Notes under the pieces: generated by a model
The model's input: only the letters and a program-made list of their open reading frames with translations
Database searches by the model: none
What the model was told of the DNA's origin: nothing
Part shown: in pieces, positions 47,360 to 56,085 of the stretch
Layout: the number at the start of each line of letters is the position of its first letter
Position numbering within the stretch: position 1 is the stretch's first letter
Made by a program: the position numbers and the translations under genes
NCBI RefSeq assembly: GCF_001592935.1
Contig: NZ_LRDB01000051.1
Coordinates: 62,001-126,000 of the forward strand
From: Roseivirga echinicomitans
GTDB lineage: Bacteria > Bacteroidota > Bacteroidia > Cytophagales > Cyclobacteriaceae
Length of the DNA: 64,000 nt
Reading direction: 5' to 3'

Positions 47360-48928
47360 TTATTTACTCAGTTCACCATTCACCTTTCTCCAAACCCCCA
47401 TCGGATTCTCAGCTTTCAGTTCCGTAGGAAGCATTTGATCTGGCCAGTTTTGATAGCAGATTGATCGGGTGAAACGGTAAATGGCGTCTGTGCCTACAGA
47501 AGTATATTTCCCATTGGTGCTGGCAGGGAATGGGCCTCCATGATGCATGGCAGGGCAAACTTCGACCCCCGTTGGCATTCCGTTAAAGAGGATTCTACCC
47601 ACCTTTTGAGAGAGTGCGTCTACTGTCTCGGTATTTTGAATCATGTCGCTTTCAGTGGCCAATAAAGTGCCTGTCAATTGCCCTTGGAGTGATTGAGCTA
47701 CTTGCTTCATTTCGCTTCCATTTTCACAGACCACCAATAAGGTGAATGGCCCAAAAATCTCTTCGTGAAGTTTTGTGTTTTTTAGAAACTCAGAAGCAGG
47801 AACGGTCGCAGTTAACCCTTGCCCACGGTTGTCTCCCATGGATGTAGCGTTTCCGCTTAAGGTTACGCCTTTTTCTTCTAATAACGCTTTTCTGTTGGCA
47901 TAATAGCTTTCAGCAATACCTTTATTCAGCATTGTAGAAGGCGCAGTGTCGGCCAATGCTTGTGAAAGTGCGGATGAAAAAGCTTCTAATTCTGGCGATT
48001 GAATTCCCACCAATAAACCTGGGTTGGTACAAAACTGACCTACACCCATACTGACTGAGCCTGCTACTGCTTTTCCTAAATCGGCTGGGCTTTCTTTTAG
48101 TTTGTTAGGGAATATAAATGTTGGGTTGATGCTTCCCATTTCAGCATAAACTGGAATAGGTTCGTCTCTTTGGTTGGCCAAATCGAAAAGGGCTTTTCCT
48201 CCTCTAAACGAACCCGTAAAACCTACCGCCTTGATTTGCGGATGCTTTACCAAATGCTGACCCACAGGAATTCCGCCATTTACCATGGAGAAAACGCCTT
48301 CAGGCATTCCCGTTTTTTGTGCTGCTTTCAGAATCGCCTGAGATACCATTTCATTGGTGCCTAAATGTGATTCGTGTGCTTTTACAATCACTGGGTTTCC
48401 AGCGGCCAAAGCAGAAGCGGTATCGCCACCAGCCGTTGAAAAGGCCAATGGAAAATTACTCGCACCAAAAATGGCGACAGGGCCAATGGCCACTTCCATT
48501 TTGCGCAAATCAGGTTTGGGCGCTGGCGCTCTGTCTGGAATTGCGGTATCGATGGTGGCATTTACCCATGAGCCTTCGCGCACCAAATTGGCGAACATTT
48601 TCAATTGATTACAGGTACGACCTCTTTCTCCTTGAATTCTACCCTCAGGCAAACCCGATTCTCCACAAGCGCGCGCTACCAAGGCATCGCCCAAAGCCAT
48701 GATTTCATCCGCTATCGCCTCTAAGAAGTCCGCTTTTTTTGCTGGTGCTATGCTTTTGTAAACTTGAAAAGCCTGCGTTGCCTTGGCTACCGCGTCATCA
48801 ATCTCGGAGGTTGTCGCTACCGAAAACGATTCAGGGAAAGCCTCGCCATTGGCAGGGTTGTTTGCAAAGAGTTGTGCTGTGCCTTCTTTCGAAGGGGTTG
48901 ATCCTATAAAGTTTGTTCCTTTAATCAT
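47360..48928 (-). CDS. 2,5-dioxovalerate (alpha-ketoglutarate semialdehyde) dehydrogenase
   Basis: The 522-residue aldehyde dehydrogenase has the NADP-type start (GTNFIGSTPSKEGT, ATQAFQVYK), the nucleotide loop VGFTGSFRGGKALFDLANQRD, the catalytic Glu in AEMGSINPTFIFP and the catalytic Cys in GVGQFCTNPGLLVG. The GSINP pattern is characteristic of ketoglutarate semialdehyde dehydrogenases. It oxidises 2-oxoglutarate semialdehyde to 2-oxoglutarate, the last step of hydroxyproline breakdown. The 153-nt gap before the epimerase holds low-complexity repeat-like sequence, so the two may still share a transcript. Confidence 0.93.
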   Translation of the reverse strand: MIKGTNFIGSTPSKEGTAQLFANNPANGEAFPESFSVATTSEIDDAVAKATQAFQVYKSIAPAKKADFLEAIADEIMALGDALVARACGESGLPEGRIQGERGRTCNQLKMFANLVREGSWVNATIDTAIPDRAPAPKPDLRKMEVAIGPVAIFGASNFPLAFSTAGGDTASALAAGNPVIVKAHESHLGTNEMVSQAILKAAQKTGMPEGVFSMVNGGIPVGQHLVKHPQIKAVGFTGSFRGGKALFDLANQRDEPIPVYAEMGSINPTFIFPNKLKESPADLGKAVAGSVSMGVGQFCTNPGLLVGIQSPELEAFSSALSQALADTAPSTMLNKGIAESYYANRKALLEEKGVTLSGNATSMGDNRGQGLTATVPASEFLKNTKLHEEIFGPFTLLVVCENGSEMKQVAQSLQGQLTGTLLATESDMIQNTETVDALSQKVGRILFNGMPTGVEVCPAMHHGGPFPASTNGKYTSVGTDAIYRFTRSICYQNWPDQMLPTELKAENPMGVWRKVNGELSK

Positions 48929-48964
48929 GTTGTGTTTTTTGCTGCGCGAGAGATTGGGTTCAAT

Positions 48965-49879
48965 TTACAAATTCAAATAGTCTGGCAATTCAGGACGGTT
49001 TTTAATTCCTGTTTCGATAATCTGAAGTACGTGATTTCTTTCTGCGCCTGAAAGCGCAAGTCTAGGTGCACGAACATTTTCGGTACCGATACCAGTGGCC
49101 ACTTCAGCCAGTTTAATGTTTTGAACCAGCTTAGCATTAATATCAAGCTCCAATAGCGGCAAGAACCAACGGTAGATTTTCAAAGCTTCTTCATGTCTTC
49201 CAGCTTTCTGAAGTCTGTAAATGGCTACAGTTTCTTTTGGGAAAGCGCAAACCAAACCAGCTACCCAGCCATTGGCGCCCATAAATAAACTTTCTAAGGC
49301 GAGGGTGTCCACGCCAGAAAGAATTTTGAAACGATCGCCAAAACGATTGATCATTCGGGTGATGTTTGAAATATCGCGGGTAGACTCTTTTACCGACTGG
49401 ATGTTTTCGCACTCGGCCAGTTGCTCGAACATATCCAAAGTCACCTCGATTTTATAATCTATGGGGTTGTTATACACCATGATGGGCAAGTCGGTAGAGT
49501 TCGCCACCGCTTTATAATAAGTAACCGTTTCGTGATCATCCGCTTTGTAGCGCATCGGAGGCAGCATCATTAAACCACTGGCTCCGTTCTTTTTGGCTTT
49601 TTCCGCAGCAATAATGGCGGCTTTCGTGGTTTGTTCCGCAATGTTCATGATCACTGGAACTTTGCCTGCTACCATGTCAACTGTGGCGCTTACTAAAGTA
49701 TCTTTCTCATCTTCCAATAGTGCACTAGACTCACCTAAAGTGCCACCTAAAATAATGCCGTCAACACCAGCGGCCAATTGCGCTTGGATGTTGGTTTCAA
49801 ACATTTTTAAATCAAGTTTATCGTCATTTGTAAACTTTGTGGTTACCGCTGGGTAAACGCCTTGCCATGCTACTTTCAT
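48965..49879 (-). CDS. dihydrodipicolinate synthase family; probable 1-pyrroline-4-hydroxy-2-carboxylate deaminase
   Basis: From the ATG at 49879 the protein is 304 residues, starting KVAWQGVYPAVTTKF like other family members. The frame is open to 49924 but the extra 15 residues (with two more Met) are unlike the family and lie over a likely promoter region. The DapA motifs are GTLGESSALLEDEK, the Tyr of PIMVYNNPIDYK and the Schiff-base Lys in IQSVKESTRDISN. In hydroxyproline operons this family removes ammonia and water from 1-pyrroline-4-hydroxy-2-carboxylate to give 2-oxoglutarate semialdehyde. That role is inferred from context. The AraC gene is divergent. Confidence 0.9.
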   Translation of the reverse strand: MKVAWQGVYPAVTTKFTNDDKLDLKMFETNIQAQLAAGVDGIILGGTLGESSALLEDEKDTLVSATVDMVAGKVPVIMNIAEQTTKAAIIAAEKAKKNGASGLMMLPPMRYKADDHETVTYYKAVANSTDLPIMVYNNPIDYKIEVTLDMFEQLAECENIQSVKESTRDISNITRMINRFGDRFKILSGVDTLALESLFMGANGWVAGLVCAFPKETVAIYRLQKAGRHEEALKIYRWFLPLLELDINAKLVQNIKLAEVATGIGTENVRAPRLALSGAERNHVLQIIETGIKNRPELPDYLNL

Positions 49880-50004
49880 CGTATTGTTTTTTTTGGCTAA
49901 GGTAGTGGAGTCCATGCTGTACAACTTTGCGAAAATTCACCAATACTAATATGATATTTGCTACTTGGTTAACTTAGGTTTATTTTTAGGCTTAAATAAT
50001 ACAG

Positions 50005-50853
50005 GTGAAAGTACTTCCTTTTAAAATTCCTAAAACTGAAGCTTCATCGCTTTACTTACAAATTGATGACGAAAAGTATTTCTATGACATGCTGCATCAG
50101 CATTCTGAAATTCAAATTACATGGGTGATTTCTGGCGAAGGAACGCTGATTCATGGCGATCATTTGGGGAGCTTTAAATCGGGACAAATCTTTGTAATGG
50201 GCTCCAATGTTCCTCACGTTTTTCGCTGCGACAAAAAGTACTATCAAGAGGAAATGCGAGCCTTGTCGAAGTCGATTTTTTTTCGTGCCGAACATTTGAG
50301 AGAAACTTCAAAGCTGTTTCCTGAAATCAGAGAACTGCTCCAGTTTATTCAGAATGCGGAAAGGGGCATTCGGGTGAAGGATGATTTTTCGACTCAAATG
50401 ATAAACGCTTTTGAAAAGGTATTTAAAAGCAATGGATTAAAGCGGTTGAATGCATTTTTTGAACTGCTCCATTTGTTTGGGAACGAAGAGAGCATCGCGT
50501 ACCTCAATGAGTTGCCCCAAAAATCCGTGAAAGAAGCAGAGGGAAGGCGACTGGATGATATCTTCCGCTTCACCCTAGAAAACTTTGGCAGACGCATTAC
50601 TTTAGAAGAAGTGGCCGAAGTAGCCAATATGAACAAAGCCTCTTTCTGTCGCTATTTCAAGCAACATACCCGCAAAACCTATATTGACTTTCTAAACGAC
50701 TACCGGATTGGACAAGCCTGCAAACTCCTGCTCAATAAAGACAATACGGTTTCCCAAGTCTGCTACGAATCAGGCTTTAGTAACCTCTCCAACTTTAACC
50801 GAAAATTTAAAGAAGTAACAGGCAAAACCCCGAGGGAGTATAGAGGGAGTTAG
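50005..50853 (+). CDS. AraC-family transcriptional regulator
   Basis: The 282-residue regulator has an N-terminal cupin sensor (HSEIQITWVISGEGTLIHGD, IFVMGSNVPHVFRCD) and a C-terminal pair of helix-turn-helix motifs (ITLEEVAEVANMNKASFCRYFKQHT and VSQVCYESGFSNLSNFNRKFKEVTGKTPREYR). It starts at a GTG with no ATG nearby. It is divergent from the hydroxyproline genes, with 125 nt between, and its cupin sensor would suit an amino acid or its product; the hydroxyproline operon is the likely target. The stop codon overlaps the next gene by one base. Confidence 0.92.
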   Translation: MKVLPFKIPKTEASSLYLQIDDEKYFYDMLHQHSEIQITWVISGEGTLIHGDHLGSFKSGQIFVMGSNVPHVFRCDKKYYQEEMRALSKSIFFRAEHLRETSKLFPEIRELLQFIQNAERGIRVKDDFSTQMINAFEKVFKSNGLKRLNAFFELLHLFGNEESIAYLNELPQKSVKEAEGRRLDDIFRFTLENFGRRITLEEVAEVANMNKASFCRYFKQHTRKTYIDFLNDYRIGQACKLLLNKDNTVSQVCYESGFSNLSNFNRKFKEVTGKTPREYRGS

Positions 50854-51266
50854 TGGTTATTAGTGATGAGGAATTTAGTTTTGTAATTGTTAAAAGCAGC
50901 TACTATTCTGGTTTGATGTACAATGAAAAAACTAGTACATTCAAGAACTTTATAACAAACCAAGCAACGCGCATGGATAACGGAATATTAAAAGATCTTA
51001 ATCAAGAGTTGGAGAGCCCAAAGGACTACTTCTATAACGTTGAAGATGGACAATTTTCTTTCAACTTTAGTCATGAATTTTTGCTCGGAAAAGAAGGGGA
51101 AGTAGTGAGTGTTACTGAACCATTTGCTGATGTGAATGAAATCTATATTCTATACATTGAAGATCATTACGTTGAATGTATTGGGAATGTAGAAAGGACT
51201 TTCCCAAAGAATATGAAAGAACATATTGATCAAAAACTCTATGCAATTGCAAGGCATGAGAGTTGA
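50853..51266 (+). CDS. hypothetical protein
   Basis: A 137-residue frame starting at GTG, one base overlapping the AraC stop. I do not recognise it. It has no signal peptide or membrane segment; it is acidic (FSFNFSHEFLLGKEGEVVSVTEPFADVNEIYILY), with a basic C-terminus. The first 12 codons read through ttagtggttattagtgatgagg, which looks like part of the degenerate intergenic repeat, so the real start may be an internal ATG (about codon 22). No other gene covers the stretch. It lies convergent to the kynurenine operon. Confidence 0.45.
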   Translation: MVISDEEFSFVIVKSSYYSGLMYNEKTSTFKNFITNQATRMDNGILKDLNQELESPKDYFYNVEDGQFSFNFSHEFLLGKEGEVVSVTEPFADVNEIYILYIEDHYVECIGNVERTFPKNMKEHIDQKLYAIARHES

Positions 51267-51279
51267 GAGCATTGAGTTC

Positions 51280-52605
51280 TTATTTCAACCTCCCCACAAT
51301 CTCCTCAAAATCCAACCCTTCCCAAACCTCTTCAATATTTGGTTGGGCTAAAACCTGATCCATAATGGCCTGTTGTTTTTTGCCTAGCGCATGGGCTTCG
51401 GAATAGCGGAAATCGCTAAAGGTAACCATGGTGTAGAGCGGTATCCATTTTTCTGGAAAAAGTTCGTTCAGCCGCTTTTCAATTTTCTTTTGCAGCACAA
51501 ACATTGGGTCGGCTACTTTGTCGCGCATTTCTATAAAGTTATAGAGGGCCAAATCGGCAATGGCGTTTCCATCAGGAATTCGCAAGGCCTCATATTCCGC
51601 CAGTAGGGCAGGATTGATTGCTCCGTGCTTCTCTAGCAATTCATTAAAAACAAAGCAATCTTCAAAACCCGCATTCATGCCTTGGCCATAAAATGGCACT
51701 AGCGCATGGGCGGCATCACCAATCAAAGCTGTATTTCCTTTTACCCAAGGTTTGCACCTCACGGTAATGAGGCTCGAAGTAGGGTTTTCGAAAAATTCGG
51801 TTTTCAATTCAGGAAGAAAGGGTAGCGCATCTTTGAATTTGCTTTCGAAGAATTGCTGAACATCCTCTTCTGTTTTAATCGCTTCAAAGGATATTTTTCC
51901 TTCAAAAGGGAAGAATAGGGTACAGGTAAAACTCTTGTCTAAATTGGGCAAGGCAATGAGCATATATTCGCCTCTGGGCCAAATGTGAAGTGCGTTGGGG
52001 TCTAAAGCAAAATCGCCATTGGCGGTGGGAGGCATGGTCAGTTCTTTGTAACCAGCCGAAATGTATTCTTGCGCGTAATTAAACCTATCGGTTTTTTGCA
52101 TGGCCGAACGTAAAGCGGAAAATGCACCGTCTGCCCCAAAAAGAAAGTCGGCACTTACCTTTTCGCCATTTTCAAAATAAGCGGTGGCGGTATCAAAATC
52201 TACTTCTTCACACTTATGATCGAAACGAATGTCAACGCCATGCGCTTCAGCTTCGCTCATCAATAACTCATTCAAACCACCTCTTGAAACTGAATTAATA
52301 AATTGACCTTCTTTACCGTAAGGTTGAAAGCTTAGATTTCCTTCCAAATCATGAATCATTCTGCCGGGCATCGGAATGCAGCTTTCCTGTACTTTTTCTT
52401 TGAGCCCAACGGCCTCCAAAGCTTTCAATCCACGTCTGCTTAAGGCGAGGTTGATAGAGCGTCCGCCTAAGGCACCCGCTTTGCGCATGTCGCCCCTTCG
52501 TTCAAAAATGGTAACAGAATAGCCTTTCTTCGCTAAGAAAATTGAAAGTAATGAGCCAACAAGGCCCGCTCCCAAAATTGATACTTTTTGATTCTGGCTA
52601 TCCAT
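51280..52605 (-). CDS. kmo: kynurenine 3-monooxygenase
   Basis: Kmo hydroxylates L-kynurenine to 3-hydroxykynurenine with NADPH, O2 and FAD. The 441-residue protein has the FAD motif SILGAGLVGSLLSIFLAKKG, the GG doublet in AGALGGRSINLALSRRG (a KMO-like signature), the second FAD motif ALIGDAAHALVPFYGQGMNAGFEDC and RMIHDLEGNL. Bacterial KMOs are about 450 residues, as here. A kynureninase gene lies directly upstream of it on the minus strand, 11 nt apart. It is the last gene of the kynurenine operon. Confidence 0.95.
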   Translation of the reverse strand: MDSQNQKVSILGAGLVGSLLSIFLAKKGYSVTIFERRGDMRKAGALGGRSINLALSRRGLKALEAVGLKEKVQESCIPMPGRMIHDLEGNLSFQPYGKEGQFINSVSRGGLNELLMSEAEAHGVDIRFDHKCEEVDFDTATAYFENGEKVSADFLFGADGAFSALRSAMQKTDRFNYAQEYISAGYKELTMPPTANGDFALDPNALHIWPRGEYMLIALPNLDKSFTCTLFFPFEGKISFEAIKTEEDVQQFFESKFKDALPFLPELKTEFFENPTSSLITVRCKPWVKGNTALIGDAAHALVPFYGQGMNAGFEDCFVFNELLEKHGAINPALLAEYEALRIPDGNAIADLALYNFIEMRDKVADPMFVLQKKIEKRLNELFPEKWIPLYTMVTFSDFRYSEAHALGKKQQAIMDQVLAQPNIEEVWEGLDFEEIVGRLK

Positions 52606-52616
52606 GATTACATCAT

Positions 52617-53885
52617 TTAGAGGTTTTTCTTAAGTAGATGAGCAAACTGATACACGTCTTCGAAACGGTTGTAAAGTGGAACTGGCGCAATGCGAATAAC
52701 ATTGGGTTCGCGCCAATCTGCAATCACTCCAGCAGCGGCCAGTGCATCAAAAAGCCTTCGGCCATCTTTATGGAAGAAAATGGAGAGCTGACATCCGCGT
52801 TGCTCGGGATCTGAAGGCGTGATGATTTCGAAAATACCAGAATCACCACCAATGTCTTTGATCAAAAACTCAAGATAGCCCGTGAGTTTTAGGCTTTTCT
52901 TTCTCAGTTTTTCAATGCCTACTTCATCAAACAATTCTAGGGCGGCCAAATGAGACGCGGTAGAAATCACGTTCACATTGCTCAGTTGCCAGCCGTCTGC
53001 ACCGGGCATAGGCTGGAAACCCTTCTTCATTTTAAATCTTTCTTTTTCATCGTGACCCCACCAGCCCGCAAATCGGTCGAGCGAACTGTCGTTAGCGTAT
53101 CGTTCGTGAACAAAAATTCCTGAAACGTTTCCTGGGCCAGAGTTTAAGTATTTGTAAGAGCACCATGTAGCAAAATCTACATTCCAGTCGTGCAATTGCA
53201 AAGGCACATTCCCGAAGGCATGCGCCAAGTCAAAGCCAACTTTAGCCCCCACTTTTTGCCCCGCTTCAGTAATCGCTTTCATGTCGAATAACTGACCAGT
53301 ATAATACTGAACGCCACCAATGAGTACCAAGGCCAATTCATCGCCCACTTCAGCTATTTTGCTTAAAATGTCTTCGCCACGCAGCGTGTTTTCACCTGTT
53401 CTAGGTTTGAGTTCAATTAGCGCTTCATCAGGATTAAGTCCATGAAATTTAAGCTGCGTTTCGAACATGTATTGATCGGAAGGAAAAGCACCTGCTTCGC
53501 AAATGATTTTGTAGCGTGTTTTGGTAGGCTTGAAAAACGATACCATCAGCAAATGGAGGTTCACTGAAAGGTTGTTCATAGAAACCACTTCGATGGGTTT
53601 TGCCCCAACAATTCTGGCCAATGCGTCCTTGCTGAATTTATGGTATTCCATCCAAGGCCTTTTGCTCGATGCAAAATGTCCCTCTACGCCCAAGGTTTCC
53701 CAACCTTTCATTTCTTCTTCAATATAAGTTCTGGCAGTTTTGGGTTGAAGACCAAGTGAGTTTCCAGTAAAGTAATAGCTGTCTTTGCCATTCACTTTTG
53801 GGATATGAAAACGATTGCGGTAATCTCTTAACGAATCGTTTTTGTCTAAATATTGAGCGTATGCTAAAGTGTTCTCGTAAGTCAT
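52617..53885 (-). CDS. kynU: kynureninase
   Basis: The ATG at 53885 gives 422 residues starting MTYENTLAYAQYLDKND, as in other bacterial KynU. The frame extends upstream but there only over the ogt gene. PLP-enzyme motifs are YYFTGNSLGLQPK, the phosphate/substrate region FKPTKTRYKIICEAGAFPSD and the Schiff-base Lys in WCSYKYLNSGPGNVSGIFVHE. It splits 3-hydroxykynurenine to 3-hydroxyanthranilate and alanine. Its start codon overlaps the ogt stop by one base (TAATG), so translational coupling is likely. Confidence 0.95.
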   Translation of the reverse strand: MTYENTLAYAQYLDKNDSLRDYRNRFHIPKVNGKDSYYFTGNSLGLQPKTARTYIEEEMKGWETLGVEGHFASSKRPWMEYHKFSKDALARIVGAKPIEVVSMNNLSVNLHLLMVSFFKPTKTRYKIICEAGAFPSDQYMFETQLKFHGLNPDEALIELKPRTGENTLRGEDILSKIAEVGDELALVLIGGVQYYTGQLFDMKAITEAGQKVGAKVGFDLAHAFGNVPLQLHDWNVDFATWCSYKYLNSGPGNVSGIFVHERYANDSSLDRFAGWWGHDEKERFKMKKGFQPMPGADGWQLSNVNVISTASHLAALELFDEVGIEKLRKKSLKLTGYLEFLIKDIGGDSGIFEIITPSDPEQRGCQLSIFFHKDGRRLFDALAAAGVIADWREPNVIRIAPVPLYNRFEDVYQFAHLLKKNL

Positions 53886-54379
53886 TAAAATAAACTGGTT
53901 TGTGCCATTCCAGGCATGCTCTTTTCGTGTTTCAATAGCCAAGCTTTTTTGTCGAGACCGCCTGCGTAGCCCGTCAAACTTCCATCTGACCCAATGACTC
54001 TGTGGCAAGGGATAATGATGGCGATTGGGTTTTTGCCATTGGCGGTTCCTACGGCCCTAATCTTCTTTATATCTCCTAATTTGATGGATTGTTTAGCATA
54101 AGTGCTCGTCACTCCAAAAGGAATGTCCTGCAAAACCTGCCAAACTTCTTGCTGAAAATCGGTGCCTTCTGGTGCCACAGGAATGTTGAATTGCTTGCGC
54201 TGTCCAACGAAATATTCATGAAGCTGTTTTTTGCATTTACGCACTACCAACGGAATAATTCCTTCGTTCTCTTCTCCTATTTCATCCACAAAAACCACCA
54301 TCTTAATGGCGTTTGCGTCTCCCACTATTTTGATGGCGCCCAAGGGCGAATCCATGTACGTGATTGCTGTATTTTTCAA
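53885..54379 (-). CDS. ogt: methylated-DNA-protein-cysteine methyltransferase
   Basis: The 164-residue protein has the active-site motif AIIIPCHRVIGSDGSLTGYAGG, with the alkyl-accepting Cys, and the DNA-binding helix region FGVTSTYAKQSIKLGD. It repairs O6-alkylguanine by transferring the alkyl group to its own Cys. The gene has no known link to tryptophan breakdown, yet it lies inside the operon, 3 nt after the ACMSD gene and overlapping kynU by one base. It may be carried along by chance, or may respond to reactive products of the pathway. Confidence 0.93.
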   Translation of the reverse strand: MKNTAITYMDSPLGAIKIVGDANAIKMVVFVDEIGEENEGIIPLVVRKCKKQLHEYFVGQRKQFNIPVAPEGTDFQQEVWQVLQDIPFGVTSTYAKQSIKLGDIKKIRAVGTANGKNPIAIIIPCHRVIGSDGSLTGYAGGLDKKAWLLKHEKSMPGMAQTSLF

Positions 54380-54382
54380 TGC

Positions 54383-55396
54383 TTAATTTAAAAATTGTTC
54401 CTTAGATAAGTTTAACCACTCCAAAGTGGCATTGCAGAATATGTCTTCCACCACTTCGTTCGATAAGCCCATTTTCTCAATAAAGGCCCCAATTTCAAGG
54501 TCGCCTAAAGGGAATGGGTAATCAGAACCAAGGGTGACTCTTTTAGAGCCCTGCATCTCTAAAATGTATTTCATCATTAATGGGTCGTGGGTGATAGAAT
54601 CTACCCAAAACTTCCCAATGTATTCTCGTGGGTTTACGGTATTGTCAATCGCCACTAAATCAGGGCGGCAGTTGAAACCGTGCTCAATTCGCCCAATAGT
54701 CGGTAAAAAGGAGCCTCCCGCATGGGAGAAGTTGAACCTTAGGTTCGGAAGTCGCTCCAAGACGCCTCCAAAAATAAGGGAACAAGCGGCCCTTGAAGTT
54801 TCAGCAGGCATGCCCACCAACCAAGGCAGCCAATAACGTTCAATGCTATGGAAGCCCATCATGTTCCAAGGGTGAATCATCACGGCCATGTCCAATTCTT
54901 CGCAAGCTTTAAAGATTTGGAAGAAGCGTTCGCTGCTTAAGTTTTTATCATTGATGTTCGATCCAATCTGAATCCCAGGCAGGTTCAATTCATGCTTACA
55001 ACGGTGTAATTCCTGAATGGCCAAATCTTCATCCTGCATCGGGATAGTGGCCAGCCCGATGTAATTCTTTGGGTAGTCGCGGCAGATGCCTGCAATATGA
55101 TCGTTCAAAAATTGACTGATTTCCAGTCCATGATGTGGTTGGGCATCATAAGAAAACATAACGGGAATGGTAGAAACGACCTGCACTTGTGTTCCAAACT
55201 GCGCATATTCTTCCATTCTGATTTTTGGATCCCAACAATTGGATTGGATTTCACGGAAGAATTTACTGCCTTTCATCATCATGGCTGCCCTCTCTTTGTG
55301 GTGGTGCAGATGAATGAAATCACCATAGCCAAACTTCTCTGTCCATTTGGGCAGATGTTCCGGAATGATGTGGGTGTGCATGTCTATCTTTAGCAT
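54383..55396 (-). CDS. nbaD: 2-amino-3-carboxymuconate-6-semialdehyde decarboxylase (ACMSD)
   Basis: The 337-residue amidohydrolase-fold protein has the metal-binding start IDMHTHIIPEHLPKW, a mid-chain His in VMIHPWNMMG, NFSHAGGSFLP and the C-terminal Asp in LGSDYPFPLGD. It decarboxylates the dioxygenase product to 2-aminomuconate semialdehyde, diverting carbon from quinolinate and NAD synthesis to full breakdown. Length and motifs match bacterial ACMSD. It starts 70 nt after the 3-hydroxyanthranilate dioxygenase gene, and that gap carries a repeat-like sequence (tcaggactcctgataactaataact). Confidence 0.93.
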   Translation of the reverse strand: MLKIDMHTHIIPEHLPKWTEKFGYGDFIHLHHHKERAAMMMKGSKFFREIQSNCWDPKIRMEEYAQFGTQVQVVSTIPVMFSYDAQPHHGLEISQFLNDHIAGICRDYPKNYIGLATIPMQDEDLAIQELHRCKHELNLPGIQIGSNINDKNLSSERFFQIFKACEELDMAVMIHPWNMMGFHSIERYWLPWLVGMPAETSRAACSLIFGGVLERLPNLRFNFSHAGGSFLPTIGRIEHGFNCRPDLVAIDNTVNPREYIGKFWVDSITHDPLMMKYILEMQGSKRVTLGSDYPFPLGDLEIGAFIEKMGLSNEVVEDIFCNATLEWLNLSKEQFLN

Positions 55397-55466
55397 AATA
55401 AAGTGTTCGGTTATCGGGAAACAGTATATCAGGACTCCTGATAACTAATAACTGTTTTACTGATAA

Positions 55467-55997
55467 CTATTTAATAAATCTAGGATCCATTTCCATCACA
55501 TGGCCACAACTATTGCAAGTCCTTAGTTCTTCTGAACCGTAGAATTCTCGGAAGCGCGGAAGAAAGTCTTTTTCAATATTGGTAAGCTTAAAATAAGTGT
55601 CGTGAAGTTTGTTGTTGCAGTTGTCGCAAAACCACATCAGTCCATCGTTATGCTCTGGTTTTCTAACTCGCTCGATGACCAAACCAATTGAACCTTCTGA
55701 ACGCATAGGAGAGTGGGGCACTTTGGGTGGGTGCAAATACATATCGCCCGCTTTTAGAGGGATGTCTACTGCTTTTCCGTCTTCCTGAATTCTTACCGTA
55801 ATTTCACCTTCCAGCTGATAAAAAAGCTCTTCGGTTTCGTTGTAGTGGTAATCTTTTCTGGCATTTGGGCCGCCCACAATCATCACAATATAGTCGGTGC
55901 CTTCAGGGTAAAGGTTCTTGTTTCCAACGGGTGGCTTTAGTAAGTCACGGTTTTCATCAATCCATTTTTGCAAGTTGAAAGGTCGTTTTACTCCCAT
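55467..55997 (-). CDS. nbaC: 3-hydroxyanthranilate 3,4-dioxygenase
   Basis: The 176-residue cupin enzyme opens the ring of 3-hydroxyanthranilate. The Fe ligands are in ARKDYHYNETEELFYQLEGEI (His, Glu) and HPPKVPHSP (His). The extra metal site of the bacterial enzyme is kept: CDNC and CNSC pairs about 37 residues apart near the C-terminus, as in rubredoxin-like knots. It is the first gene of the minus-strand kynurenine operon and is divergent from the SDR and aldehyde dehydrogenase genes, with 88 nt between. Confidence 0.96.
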   Translation of the reverse strand: MGVKRPFNLQKWIDENRDLLKPPVGNKNLYPEGTDYIVMIVGGPNARKDYHYNETEELFYQLEGEITVRIQEDGKAVDIPLKAGDMYLHPPKVPHSPMRSEGSIGLVIERVRKPEHNDGLMWFCDNCNNKLHDTYFKLTNIEKDFLPRFREFYGSEELRTCNSCGHVMEMDPRFIK

Positions 55998-56085
55998 GGT
56001 CAGTTCTATTTAGTTCTTGGCGAATTTAACGAAATTCGGGAAAGGCTAATTCCAATTTTGTAACTTTACTCAATACACTATTGCT

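Noticed and set aside
49880-49924. Longer N-terminus of the DapA-family deaminase
   Set aside because: The extra 15 residues are unlike the family, and the ATG at 49879 gives the normal start.
53886-54008. Longer N-terminus of kynureninase
   Set aside because: It would overlap ogt by over 120 nt and adds residues not found in kynureninases; the ATG at 53885 is coupled to the ogt stop.
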